Origin: Ruegeria denitrificans
Lineage (GTDB): Bacteria > Pseudomonadota > Alphaproteobacteria > Rhodobacterales > Rhodobacteraceae
Length of the DNA: 64,000 nt
Direction: 5' to 3'
Assembly (NCBI RefSeq): GCF_001458295.1
Contig: NZ_CYUD01000013.1
Location: 62,001-126,000, forward strand
This document shows, piece after piece, positions 36,157 through 44,724 of the stretch (position 1 is the first letter of the stretch; each line of letters starts with the position of its first letter). The position numbers were made by a program, and so were the translations under genes. The notes under the pieces are model-generated. The model did no database searches. It had not been told where the DNA came from and was given only the letters and a program-made list of their open reading frames with translations.

Positions 36157-36870
36157 ATGACCCGCCCGCGCGCTGCCTCAGAACGGTTTGTCGCGCAGCT
36201 GCCGGCCCGCACAAGATCACGGGTCAAGGTCATCTATTCCCCGATACTCGAAATCAAACCACAACCGGTCAATGTTGACGCTAGTGATGTGCGGGGGCTG
36301 ATCTTCACATCCGCCAACGGGGTGAATGCCGCCGTGTCCCTGGGCCTGCGGCGGGAAATGCCAGCCTTTTGTGTCGGCCCCGCCACCACCAGCACCGCCA
36401 AAAGCGCCGGTTGGACTGCGCAAATGGCCGGCGCCACCGCCGAAGAACTGGTGGCCAATCTGCTGAAACATCGACCCGACAGCCCGTTGCTACATTTACG
36501 CGGTGAACACAGTCGGGGCAATGTCGCCACTCGCCTGACCGAGTCAGGGCTGACCGTGCGCGAACAGGCCGTCTATCAGCAGCGCCTGTTACCGCTGACA
36601 CCCGAGGCCATCGAAGCTGCCAATAGCAAAGAGCCGGTCATCACGCCGCTATTTTCGCCCCGGACGGCGCGACAATTTGCCGACGTTTGGGCCGGATCAG
36701 CGCCCTTGTGGCTGGCCTCAATCAGCGAAACGACTGCGGAACCCCTTTATTCTTTGGACTACGTGCGCCTAAAGATCGCCAAAGCGCCAACCCCGAAGAA
36801 AATGCGGAAAGCAGTTAAAAAACTTGTGAAACATGCGATGCGGGTTGAGGGTGGCGAGACCACCGATTAA
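36157..36870 (+). CDS. hemD: Uroporphyrinogen-III synthase
   Basis: HemD closes hydroxymethylbilane with inversion of ring D to give uroporphyrinogen III. 237 residues with MTRPRAASERF, IFTSANGVNAAV, CVGPATTSTAKSAG, LLHLRGEHSRGNVATRL and FSPRTARQFADVW, the diverged but recognisable two-domain pattern. The ATG at 36157 has no good ribosome-binding site; a TTG at 36145 with GGAAGG upstream is a possible alternative start. hemC is not in this window. It is followed directly by the mitofilin-like gene and hemY, a common alphaproteobacterial order. Confidence 0.85.
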   Translation: MTRPRAASERFVAQLPARTRSRVKVIYSPILEIKPQPVNVDASDVRGLIFTSANGVNAAVSLGLRREMPAFCVGPATTSTAKSAGWTAQMAGATAEELVANLLKHRPDSPLLHLRGEHSRGNVATRLTESGLTVREQAVYQQRLLPLTPEAIEAANSKEPVITPLFSPRTARQFADVWAGSAPLWLASISETTAEPLYSLDYVRLKIAKAPTPKKMRKAVKKLVKHAMRVEGGETTD

Positions 36871-36924
36871 CTTAGAGTGGTCTGTTATTCATGCGATTTT
36901 GGATTCGATAAGGGGAATGTTGCG

Positions 36925-38133
36925 GTGGCTGGTAAGAAGAAAACCGATCAAAAGCCGGTGGAAGACCCCAAGTCGGACGAAGTGGTCGAAGCCACAATTG
37001 CTTCCGAAGAAGCACCTGTTGACGCGACCGGACCGGTAGAAGAGGGCCTTTCCGAAGCCGAAGCCGAAGCCGAAGCCGAAGCCGAAGCCGAAGCCGAAGC
37101 CGAAGCCGAAGCCGAAATGGCTGTGGAACCGACCCACGCGGAGCCTGCGGCACACAATGAAGAAAAGCGAGGCGGCTTCGTCCCCGCCCTGATTGGCGGC
37201 GCAATTGCTGCGGCGATTGGCTTTGCGGCGGGCAGCGCGGGGCTGTTCAATTCGGGCCAGTCTGACGCGCTTACTGCGCTGGAATCGAAGCTAAGCGACC
37301 AGGCTAGTCAGATTGAAGCCTTGACGAAATCCTTGTCCGAATCCCAGTCGAGTGGTTCCGATGTAGATAGAAAAATCGCGGCACTGACCGATCAGGTCAC
37401 GCCGCTGAGCACGAATTTGGCCGCGTTGAAAACCAGTTTGGACGGGCTGGCGGGCAAGGTTGATCCTCTGGCCGGGCGCCTGAGCGATCTTGAGAGCGGT
37501 GCCCTGACGCAAGGTGCATCTACAGAGGTCTCAGCCGCATTTGAAGCAGAACTGAAAAAACTGCAGGATTCGCTGGCCGCTCAACGGGCTGAGGTTGAGA
37601 AAATGGTCTCGGACGCACAAGCGCTTGAGGCGCAGGCCTCGGTCAAGGCGCAGGCGGCGACCAATGCCGCCGTTCTGTCGCAAGTGCATGGACAGTTGGA
37701 GGCGGGTCAGCCCTTCAATGACCTGATAGACCAATTGATGGCAGGGGGCGTAAGCGTGCCCGATGCTCTGTCAGTACCGTCCACAGAAGGCGTTGCAACC
37801 CTTGCTGCTTTGCAAGACTCCTTTGTGCCCGCCGCCCGCACCGCATTGGCCGATGCGCGCGACGCCGATAAGACCACCGGATTGGTTGCCTTTCTGCAGC
37901 GTCAGACCGGCGCGCGCTCGGTGATTCCGCAAGAGGGCGACAACCCGGATGCGATCCTGTCGCGGGCACAAGCGGCCTTGTCCCAAGGGGATGTCGCCAC
38001 CGCGCTGAGCGAGCTTAAATCCTTGCCCGACACGGCGCAGGCGGCATTGGCCGATTGGGAACAGACGGCCCAGACACGGGTGGCTGCCGTGGACGCCGCA
38101 AATGCGCTGCAATCCAGCGTAAACTCGAACTGA
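36925..38133 (+). CDS. Mitofilin (Mic60)-type inner membrane protein
   Basis: 402 residues from a GTG start supported by AAGGGG. Layout: an acidic/basic N-terminus, a (Glu-Ala)10-Glu repeat (about 44-64), one membrane helix (about 83-108, ALIGGAIAAAIGFAAGSAG), a long coiled-coil region (about 115-245) and a C-terminal helical domain with AAVLSQVHGQLEAGQPFNDL and ARSVIPQEGDNPDAILSR. This is the alphaproteobacterial homologue of mitochondrial Mic60, which shapes membrane folds; bacterial Mic60 can bend membranes in other alphaproteobacteria. It is between hemD and hemY, the usual place. Confidence 0.85.
   Translation: MAGKKKTDQKPVEDPKSDEVVEATIASEEAPVDATGPVEEGLSEAEAEAEAEAEAEAEAEAEAEMAVEPTHAEPAAHNEEKRGGFVPALIGGAIAAAIGFAAGSAGLFNSGQSDALTALESKLSDQASQIEALTKSLSESQSSGSDVDRKIAALTDQVTPLSTNLAALKTSLDGLAGKVDPLAGRLSDLESGALTQGASTEVSAAFEAELKKLQDSLAAQRAEVEKMVSDAQALEAQASVKAQAATNAAVLSQVHGQLEAGQPFNDLIDQLMAGGVSVPDALSVPSTEGVATLAALQDSFVPAARTALADARDADKTTGLVAFLQRQTGARSVIPQEGDNPDAILSRAQAALSQGDVATALSELKSLPDTAQAALADWEQTAQTRVAAVDAANALQSSVNSN
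37054..37116 (+). repeat. Hexanucleotide repeat (GAAGCC)10 plus GAA
   Basis: Ten perfect copies of GAAGCC followed by a half-copy encode (Glu-Ala)10-Glu inside the mitofilin-like protein, just before the membrane helix. The unit is 6 bases, so copy changes keep the frame. Perfect codon-level repetition indicates recent slippage rather than selection for the peptide alone. Confidence 0.97.
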
Positions 38134-38143
38134 AGGACCTGCC

Positions 38144-39673
38144 ATGCTGTGGTCATTGTTAAAGATCCTTGTTTTTGTAGCGATTATCGGCCTGCTGGCC
38201 ATGGGCGCCATGTTCCTGATGGAAACCAGTGGCGGTGTGCAAATCACCGTTGCGGGCACCGAATTCACCTTGGGGCCGTTACAATCGGTGATCGCGCTGG
38301 GCGTGTTGGTGGTGGCCATTTGGGTGATCTTCAAGCTGCTGACTCTGTTGATCGCAACGCTGCACTTTCTCAATGGCGACGAAACCGCCCTGTCGCGCTA
38401 TTTCGATCGCAGTCGGGAAAAGCGTGGTTATCAGGCGCTGGCGGATGGTCTGATGGCGCTGGCCTCAGGTGAGGGGCGCGTGGCAATGTCCAAAGCCGCA
38501 AAGGCCGAGAAACTGCTGAACAAGCCGGAACTGACCAACCTGCTGGTCGCACAGGCCGCTGAGATGAATGGCGATACCAAAAAGGCGTCCGACACCTACA
38601 AGAAATTGGTCACGAACAACGCCACCCGCTTTGTTGGCGTGCGCGGCATCATGAAACAAAAATTGGCTGAGGGTGACGATGACACCGCCCGCAAGCTGGC
38701 CGAAAAGGCACTGGCGATGAAACCGCGCCACGCTGAAACCCAAGATATATTGCTGGGTCTGCAGACCAAATCTCAGGACTGGGCCGGTGCGCGCTCGACC
38801 TTGACCGCCAAGCTGAAGGCTGGTCACTTGCCGCGTGACGTGTTCAAGCGCCGCGATGCGGTTTTGGCCCTGTCCGAGGCGAAGGACATTCTGGATGACA
38901 GCGCCACGGTCGAACAACAGGAACACGCGATCGAGGCCAACCGCCTGTCGCCCGATCTGGTGCCTGCCGCTGCGATGGGTGCGCGCGCCTACATCGAAAA
39001 GGGCAAACCGCGTGCAGCGACCAAGATCCTGAAAAAAGCGTGGGAGGTGCAGCCGCATCCCGATTTGGCCCACGCCTTTGCCGAGATTGCTCCGGATGAG
39101 ACCCCTGCAGCACGGATCACTCGGTTCACCGCGCTGACACGCATTCACCCCGAGAACCTGGAGACCAGCTTGATCCTAGCCGAGCTGAACATCGTGGCCG
39201 AAGATTTCCCCGAAGCCCGCCGTGCGTTGGGCGATGTGGTGGAAAAGCAGGCCGACGCGCGGGCTTACACTCTGATGGCGGCGATTGAGCGGGGCGAGGG
39301 GGCCTCGGACGCTGTGGTGCAAGGCTGGCTGGCCAAGGCCCTGAACGCGCCTCGCGGGCCGCAATGGGTCTGTGACAATTGCCATGACATTCAGCCCGAA
39401 TGGGGACCGGTTTGCCAGAACTGCAGCAGCTTCGATACGCTTAGCTGGCAGACCCCGCAAACGCCCGAGATTGCCACGGCCACTGGTGTGCACATGCTGC
39501 CGCTGATTGTCGGCGCGCTTGAGGACAAGGCGGAACCCGAACCGGAGCCGGAAGAGGAAGAGGTTCAAGAGGCCGAAGCCCCCGAGATCATCGAGATGGA
39601 AGCGGAACCCGTCCTACCTGATGTTGAACCGGTGCGGCCGGATGTCGAACCCGTGGTCGAAAAACAAGCCTGA
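38144..39673 (+). CDS. hemY: HemY N-terminal family / TPR membrane protein with C-terminal zinc ribbon
   Basis: 509 residues: two N-terminal membrane helices (about 5-27 and 42-66), then TPR-type repeats (about 90-400; examples AETQDILLGLQTKSQDWAG and ARAYIEKGKPRAATKIL). A CxxC-x10-CxxC zinc ribbon follows, from WVCDNCHDIQPEWGPVCQNC (Cys410, 413, 424, 427), and then a Glu/Pro/Val-rich tail. It is the HemY family linked by position to heme genes, unrelated to the HemY oxidase of Bacillus. The ribbon resembles that of LapB/YciM. It may scaffold a membrane complex. Start at 38144 follows a GAAGGACC. Confidence 0.85.
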   Translation: MLWSLLKILVFVAIIGLLAMGAMFLMETSGGVQITVAGTEFTLGPLQSVIALGVLVVAIWVIFKLLTLLIATLHFLNGDETALSRYFDRSREKRGYQALADGLMALASGEGRVAMSKAAKAEKLLNKPELTNLLVAQAAEMNGDTKKASDTYKKLVTNNATRFVGVRGIMKQKLAEGDDDTARKLAEKALAMKPRHAETQDILLGLQTKSQDWAGARSTLTAKLKAGHLPRDVFKRRDAVLALSEAKDILDDSATVEQQEHAIEANRLSPDLVPAAAMGARAYIEKGKPRAATKILKKAWEVQPHPDLAHAFAEIAPDETPAARITRFTALTRIHPENLETSLILAELNIVAEDFPEARRALGDVVEKQADARAYTLMAAIERGEGASDAVVQGWLAKALNAPRGPQWVCDNCHDIQPEWGPVCQNCSSFDTLSWQTPQTPEIATATGVHMLPLIVGALEDKAEPEPEPEEEEVQEAEAPEIIEMEAEPVLPDVEPVRPDVEPVVEKQA

Positions 39674-39993
39674 CGGTTTTCGCACGATTTTCACGCCGAA
39701 CACGTCGTTTTACGGTTTGATCAGCTTGACCAGACGGTTTTGAGCCCATGCACATCATCTGTGTCGCGGATTCGATAAGATCCGTTTTGCATGGCCGGAC
39801 TAAGAGCTTGCGTTGTCAGAGGCGTTGACATGAAGGCGTTGGATCAGTTCAAAAGATGACGGTGGCCGAAAACCTGGTTGCTTTGAATGAGCCGTCACCG
39901 TCGACAATGATTGCTACGCTTGTAGCGAAACAGGTGGGTTCAAAGATCTACTTTTTGGTTTACATAGGATGGTGTTGAGCGGAGGAAACGTGA
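39674..39993. other. Non-coding gap between hemY and coxG
   Basis: 320 bp without a convincing gene. It contains two convergent-looking short AT-rich tracts near 39755-39795 and 39940-39965, the latter before coxG. I see no terminator hairpin with a T-run. Nothing else recognised. Confidence 0.6.
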
Positions 39994-40446
39994 ATGGAAC
40001 TGAGTGACGAAATCCGTATCTCGGCACCGCGGGACGTGGTGTACAAGGCCCTGAACGACCCCGAAATCCTGCAAGAATGCATTCCAGGTTGCGAAGACCT
40101 GACCCAGAACTCGCCCGACGAGCTTGAGGCGAAAGTGGTCCTGAAAATAGGCCCGGTCAAAGCAAAATTCGCTGGTGCGGTCTCGCTGGACAATTCCAAT
40201 GCGCCTGACGGGTTTTCCCTGTTTGGGGAAGGCAAGGGCGGGGCGGCGGGATTCGCCAAAGGCGGGGCCGAGGTCACCCTGACCGAAGACGGGGATGAAA
40301 CCGTGCTTGCCTATACTGCCAAGGTCGATGTTGGTGGCAAGATCGCCCAATTAGGCAGCCGTCTGATTGCAGGCACGGCCAAAAAGCTGTCGGGCAAGTT
40401 CTTCACCCGCTTTGGTGAGATCGTGTCGGAACAATCTGTGTCCTGA
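39994..40446 (+). CDS. CoxG family SRPBCC protein
   Basis: 150 residues, matching carbon monoxide dehydrogenase subunit G: MELSDEIRISAPRDVVYKAL, ECIPGCEDLTQ, KAKFAGAVSLDN and GGKIAQLGSRLIAGTAKK, with a C-terminal FFTRFGEIV. CoxG tethers or matures CO dehydrogenase in other bacteria, but many bacteria have a CoxG-like gene without coxMSL, as here no such subunits are near. GGAGG precedes the start. It may act on another molybdo-enzyme or be an orphan lipid-binding protein. Confidence 0.85.
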   Translation: MELSDEIRISAPRDVVYKALNDPEILQECIPGCEDLTQNSPDELEAKVVLKIGPVKAKFAGAVSLDNSNAPDGFSLFGEGKGGAAGFAKGGAEVTLTEDGDETVLAYTAKVDVGGKIAQLGSRLIAGTAKKLSGKFFTRFGEIVSEQSVS

Positions 40447-40611
40447 GGAGGGATTTGAAGGTTGGGATCGGTCAGAGCCCCGAATTGTAATCCACCTTTC
40501 TTAACTTTGACGATAGCGCCGAAGCTTACATACAGTGGCTGAGCATTCTGAAATCCGAACATGTCAGACATGCGGTTCCCATCGGGCAGGTATATTCCAG
40601 GCATGTGTGGA

Positions 40612-40797
40612 CTACCGGCGTCGCGGTGGCAAATCATCCCGCTTTTCTTCCAACACGGTGTGAAACAGTGCCTTGAGTTCTGATTTTTTGATCCGGGGCA
40701 GCCTGCGCCCGAATTCAGACGACAAATCGTTTTTTGATATACCTGACGGGCGCGTTTTCGTCAGCTTGAAGCGACTGAAAATCGAATTGGTTTTCAT
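40612..40797 (-). CDS. Small basic protein, hypothetical
   Basis: 61 residues, strongly basic, ending DDLPPRRR. It starts MKTNSIFSRFKLTKTRPSGI with GAAGGACC 8 bases before the ATG. No family recognised. The supporting evidence is the ribosome-binding site and an uninterrupted frame only; it is in an AT-richer stretch with few genes, so it may be a chance ORF. Confidence 0.35.
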   Translation of the reverse strand: MKTNSIFSRFKLTKTRPSGISKNDLSSEFGRRLPRIKKSELKALFHTVLEEKRDDLPPRRR

Positions 40798-41185
40798 TGT
40801 GCGGTCCTTCAAATCCAAAGCCTAAAATTTGCCGCTGCGGACCTGACCCGAACCCAATGGTCGAGAGCTCTAGGATCAATAATCCGTGAGTGATGACCCG
40901 CAGCGACAGGGCGCATTTAGGCCAGCCGCTTGCGATCGTAAGGGGGAAGAATCCGGGCATTTGCATCATTAATAAACTGGCCAGTCAAAAAATGATTGGA
41001 AAGCTTACGTTTAAGTAAAGTTTGTCGCTCAACATGCTGTTGTTCGTGACGTGGCGTCACAATTGGTTTTGGATTGGACACAGGAACCGAAGATATGTTG
41101 CGCGGGCTTGGTCAGGCTGGGCTCTGGTAATACGCTGTTTCGCTTCGGTTATTGTAAACGGGCGACGGATCATAGTGCCAGGTAA
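40798..41185. other. Gene-poor stretch before the PAP2 gene
   Basis: About 390 bp with no ORF I would call. AT content is higher than in flanking operons (for example 40965-41010). No repeat or RNA structure recognised. Confidence 0.5.
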
Positions 41186-42121
41186 TCAATTCGTCTGAAT
41201 GACCTGATTTGCCTGAGGGTCGGGTAGCAGTATTCGGGTTATGGCCAAGGCGATAGAAACAACCAGAATTCCACCGAACACATCGATTAAGTGATGTCCT
41301 CCGTGAGACAAGATTGCCGGGATCATCAGGATATTCAGAACCAAAAGCGGATAAAAAATAACCAGACCGCGACTAAACCATACAGCAAGCGCTGCCATAA
41401 CTGTGTGAAATGAAGGGAACGCTATTAATCCCAGAACGTGTGAAAATGATATGACAGCGTTGCCCTCTTCAGCTAGCCGCAGAATTTCTTGTCCATAATC
41501 ATTCGTGACCACGAGATTGATATTTTCTGAAACCTCGGCAGGCACAATTTGATAAGCGGCCGGACCAAAACTTGGGAATACAAACCAAATACCGACAGTC
41601 ATGACCCCCGCAATGATACCCGCGACAATAAATCGGTATAGTTGCAGGTGTTTTTGCGCAAAGGCCAGAATGAGGATCATTCCAAACATCTGAACGACAG
41701 ACGTGTGATAAACCCACGCCAAGGCTCGGCCGAACTCAGGACAGCCCGCAAGTGTGGCAACGAAAGACTCCCAACGATATCCAAAAATGGCGTCAAAGCG
41801 GATCAAGTGGGAATCGACAATTGGTTGAGACACCGGAAGCAGAAGGTAGTTCAACAAAATCGTGCTGTTGGTGAATCCTACGAATATACCCGTACCTATC
41901 AGGGCCAATGCGATACCTTCGTTGCGACCCAACTTTCTGTAGAGCACACCAAGCCCGCCGACACCCAAGGCTGCACCGGTGCGAAATACGACCTCATTCC
42001 ACGCTACGGTTTGTTGCCAGATTATGGATAGCGCGACAAACAGGGAAAGTATGACTACGCAAACAAAAAATGATGCGATTTCTGGCGGTTGGAGAAGCGT
42101 GCGGCTTTTATAATCAATCAT
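41186..42121 (-). CDS. PAP2 superfamily membrane phosphatase
   Basis: 311 residues, about six membrane helices. The PAP2 catalytic region is recognisable: SFHTVMAALAVWF (the C2-like His) and LSHGGHHLIDVFGG (the C3 His and Asp), with Arg65-ish earlier. It also resembles the AUR1/inositolphosphotransferase (PAP2_3) subgroup in size and topology. Lipid phosphate hydrolysis or transfer at the outer face of the membrane is likely; substrate unknown. Codon use is more AT-rich than neighbours and the gene is bounded by non-coding DNA, so recent acquisition is possible. Confidence 0.82.
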   Translation of the reverse strand: MIDYKSRTLLQPPEIASFFVCVVILSLFVALSIIWQQTVAWNEVVFRTGAALGVGGLGVLYRKLGRNEGIALALIGTGIFVGFTNSTILLNYLLLPVSQPIVDSHLIRFDAIFGYRWESFVATLAGCPEFGRALAWVYHTSVVQMFGMILILAFAQKHLQLYRFIVAGIIAGVMTVGIWFVFPSFGPAAYQIVPAEVSENINLVVTNDYGQEILRLAEEGNAVISFSHVLGLIAFPSFHTVMAALAVWFSRGLVIFYPLLVLNILMIPAILSHGGHHLIDVFGGILVVSIALAITRILLPDPQANQVIQTN

Positions 42122-42949
42122 CCAACAACACTAAAAAGATACGTTTACAAAACGCCATGCGGCGGTCAGTCGTTCGAATGCTAGTGGCAAAAGACCCGGT
42201 CTCCAAGCAATATTGAAGGTGGTGCCGATGAAAGAAATTTGAGGTGTGGCATCGACGTGATCTCGGTTGGGATCTGCGACAGAAACGAGCTCGGCACGAC
42301 TTTTGCTTCGGACAAGGGTTAGTCGTCTTTGTATGCTTTTTCAGGACCATCTGCACCTCGTAAAGACGCACGTCAACGAATTACCGCTCTGCTGAAGATG
42401 GTGTTTTTCTGAAACCTTGGGCCCGTAAGATGAATTTGGACTTACAACAGATTAGGTGCCTCTCGCCCGAAACGCTATTCCAAGATCGTTACTGAATTCG
42501 CAGCCCCCCACGGGGGAAATATCAAAACTGGAGTGAGTGGTATTGCCTACATGGATTCTCTGCCATTTTTCGAATGGACACCAAATGTGACCGAAGTTCG
42601 CCAGTGACAGGACTGAATGGACGCCCCTGTTTTTCTTGTGTCCTTAAGGGCCTCTTCGGCCCCTAGGATCAGCGAGCCGAAGCACGAGCAAACAATTATC
42701 CAAAGGCTTTTTTCAAATCTTCTGACATATACCCATCATAGTCAGTTGCTCTGGGTTCGTTGGACACCGCATGACTCAGGTGCAAGTCATGAAAGGCGAC
42801 GTGGTATCTTCTTGGGATGCGCTCGTGACCTATTGCCGAACGGTTTACCGATACAGCAAGCCCATATTGGATGTTGGTCCGGGTGCGGCCTTAGGGACTA
42901 TCGATTTCTTGGCGCTCGGTTTCATCAACCGTTACCGGTGAGATGTTCG
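42122..42949. other. Non-coding, AT-richer stretch beside tRNA-Leu
   Basis: About 830 bp. Only short ORFs with no similarity, no ribosome-binding site and odd composition are open here. No transposase fragment, inverted repeat or integrase was recognised. It may be degraded accessory DNA. Confidence 0.5.
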
Positions 42950-43168
42950 ATGCAGAAGTATTGCAGCGATAAGGACATAAACAAGGTGATCAGGACGCTA
43001 CTGAAGACTGGCTGGACCTTCAAACGCGGCCGCGTTCATGGGCGCGTTTACCCGCCATTCGGCAAAGGATTTATCGTCATCCCGTCAACGCCAAGTGATC
43101 GTCGATGGCGTCTGCACATCCGATCCTACGTTCGTAAATTTCAGAAGCGAGACGATTCTGTCACCTGA
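42950..43168 (+). CDS. HicA-like dsRNA-binding-fold small protein
   Basis: 72 residues: MQKYCSDKDINKVIRTLLKT, then GWTFKRGRVHGRVYPPFG with His30 in a Gly-Arg-Val-His turn like the HicA catalytic His, then FIVIPSTPSDRRWRLHIRSY. The order helix, beta-beta (GW..G.H), beta (P.TPSD), helix is that of the HicA mRNA-interferase/dsRBD fold. A HicB-like antitoxin partner was not found next to it. The start at 42950 is preferred to a longer open frame (from 42617) because the first 111 codons show no protein character; a GGTGAG precedes it. Fold likely, toxin activity unproven. Confidence 0.55.
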   Translation: MQKYCSDKDINKVIRTLLKTGWTFKRGRVHGRVYPPFGKGFIVIPSTPSDRRWRLHIRSYVRKFQKRDDSVT

Positions 43169-43454
43169 AAACGCGGGTGAAGGTTGGCCACTGGAGGTAT
43201 CGTGAGGGAAGCAAATGCCCTCCAAACCTTGTAGCATAGCCTTTTCGGGCATCTGGAACCGTGCGGGCAGGTTGCTTACAAAACACTTGGCATCGAGTGC
43301 GAGTCATTTGATGCCAAAACTCAAACAAGAAACTTTTCTGAAGCAACAGGTGTTTCAGTCAAGGAGCCTGAAAGCAAAAAGTGGTCCACGAGGTGGACTA
43401 TAGAACCGGCTCGGTTCATAACACATTGCGTTTGCATATATTTTTCGGAGAGTT

Positions 43455-43541
43455 TGGTGCCCAGGAGAGGACTCGAACCTCCACGTCCATACGGACACTA
43501 GCACCTGAAGCTAGCGCGTCTACCAATTCCGCCACCTGGGC
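43455..43541 (-). tRNA. tRNA-Leu(CAG)
   Basis: Reading the minus strand from 43541: acceptor stem GCCCAGG/CCTGGGC, D-arm, anticodon stem-loop CTAGC-TTCAGGT-GCTAG with anticodon CAG, a long variable arm (typical for Leu), and T-arm GGTTCGAGTCC. Discriminator A and CCA (43455-43457) are encoded. Leu tRNAs are common integration sites for islands; the 3' end faces the accessory stretch at 42.1-43.4 kb. Confidence 0.97.
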
Positions 43542-43740
43542 AGGTGTCGTGGAGCGGCGTTTAAGCCTACTGACGGGGAGCGTCAACCAGATTCGGAATG
43601 TTTTTTGAAAGTTTTTTGACCCACATCTAAAACGCTCCGGAAATTGTCAGGTTTTTCTCGGATGCGCGGCGTTATTGCGCCTTGTTTGCCGGGGCTTTGG
43701 GCGGTAGATCGGATCAAGACCCATCAGCAGGAGCCCTCGC

Positions 43741-44724
43741 ATGTCCAAACTGGTCACGATTTATGGCGGATCGGGATTTGTCGGTCGGTATATCGCCCGG
43801 CGCATGGCAAACGAAGGATGGCGCGTACGGGTCGCGGTGCGCCGCCCGAACGAGGCGATGTTCGTCAAACCGTATGGAGTGGTTGGTCAGGTCGAACCTA
43901 TTCTGTGCAACATCCGTGACGATGCCTCGGTTGCGGCAGTGATGCATGGGGCCGATGCGGTGGTGAATTGCGTGGGTGTGCTGAACGAGCTGGGCAAAAA
44001 TGAATTTGACAGCGTTCAGGCCGAAGGCGCCGAACGGATAGCGCGTATCGCGGCTGAACAGGGCGTGGCACGGATGGTGCATATTTCGGCCATCGGCGCG
44101 GATGCCGCGTCCAGTAGTGAATATTCCCGCACCAAGGCGCAGGGTGAAGCCGGTGTGCTTGCCCATATGCCAGACGCAATGGTTTTGCGTCCGTCGATCA
44201 TTTTCGGAACTGAGGATCAGTTCTTTAACCGCTTTGCCGGGATGACCCGGCTGGGGCCGTTCCTGCCCCTGGTCGGAGCGGAGACCAGGTTTCAACCGGT
44301 CTATGTGGACGATGTGGCCAAGGCCGCAGTGCAGGGTGTTCTGGGGCAAGCCGAGGCCGGTACATATGAGCTGGGCGGACCCGAGGTGAAATCCTTCCGC
44401 GCGCTGATGCAGCAGATGCTAGGGGTGATTTACCGTCGCCGCGTGATCATTGGTATCCCGTTCTGGGCTGCGCGGATCATGGCGGGGGTGCTGGACATCG
44501 TTAAATTTGTCAGTTTCCAGCTGTTCCCCAATCCTATCCTGACGCGAGATCAACTGAAGAACCTGCGCCGGGACAATGTGGTGTCAGAGGATGCCAAAGG
44601 CTTTGGCGTTCTGGGGATCGAGCCTGCCACATTGGAATCCATTTTGCCGGACTACCTGTGGAAATTCCGCCCCTCGGGTCAGTACGATGAGATTCAGAAG
44701 TCGGCCGACAATCTGCGCACCTGA
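43741..44724 (+). CDS. NDUFA9-like NAD(P)-binding protein
   Basis: 327 residues. Rossmann start VTIYGGSGFVGRYIARRM, ADAVVNCVGVL, ARMVHISAIGADAASSSEYS-type motif, and FQPVYVDDVAKAAV match the short-chain dehydrogenase relative called NDUFA9/complex I 39-kDa-like in alphaproteobacteria. Mitochondrial NDUFA9 is a complex I accessory subunit; whether the bacterial one sits in complex I is unknown. No strong ribosome-binding site, although CAGGAG lies 8 bases upstream. Confidence 0.88.
   Translation: MSKLVTIYGGSGFVGRYIARRMANEGWRVRVAVRRPNEAMFVKPYGVVGQVEPILCNIRDDASVAAVMHGADAVVNCVGVLNELGKNEFDSVQAEGAERIARIAAEQGVARMVHISAIGADAASSSEYSRTKAQGEAGVLAHMPDAMVLRPSIIFGTEDQFFNRFAGMTRLGPFLPLVGAETRFQPVYVDDVAKAAVQGVLGQAEAGTYELGGPEVKSFRALMQQMLGVIYRRRVIIGIPFWAARIMAGVLDIVKFVSFQLFPNPILTRDQLKNLRRDNVVSEDAKGFGVLGIEPATLESILPDYLWKFRPSGQYDEIQKSADNLRT

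Noticed and set aside
37054..37116. (GAAGCC)n read as a frame on the minus strand (Gly-Phe repeats)
   Set aside because: The antisense frames exist only because of the repeat; the plus-strand protein has a membrane helix and coiled coil.
42617..42949. Extended N-terminus of the HicA-like protein (111 extra codons)
   Set aside because: No ribosome-binding site, no domain character, and a HicA-type protein normally starts near residue 112 of this frame.
42122..43454. Insertion sequence or integrase remnant
   Set aside because: No transposase- or integrase-like peptide, inverted repeats or target duplications could be found by reading.
43400..43460. Attachment-site duplication of the tRNA-Leu 3' end
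   Set aside because: The 3' tRNA sequence was looked for in the neighbouring region and not seen again.
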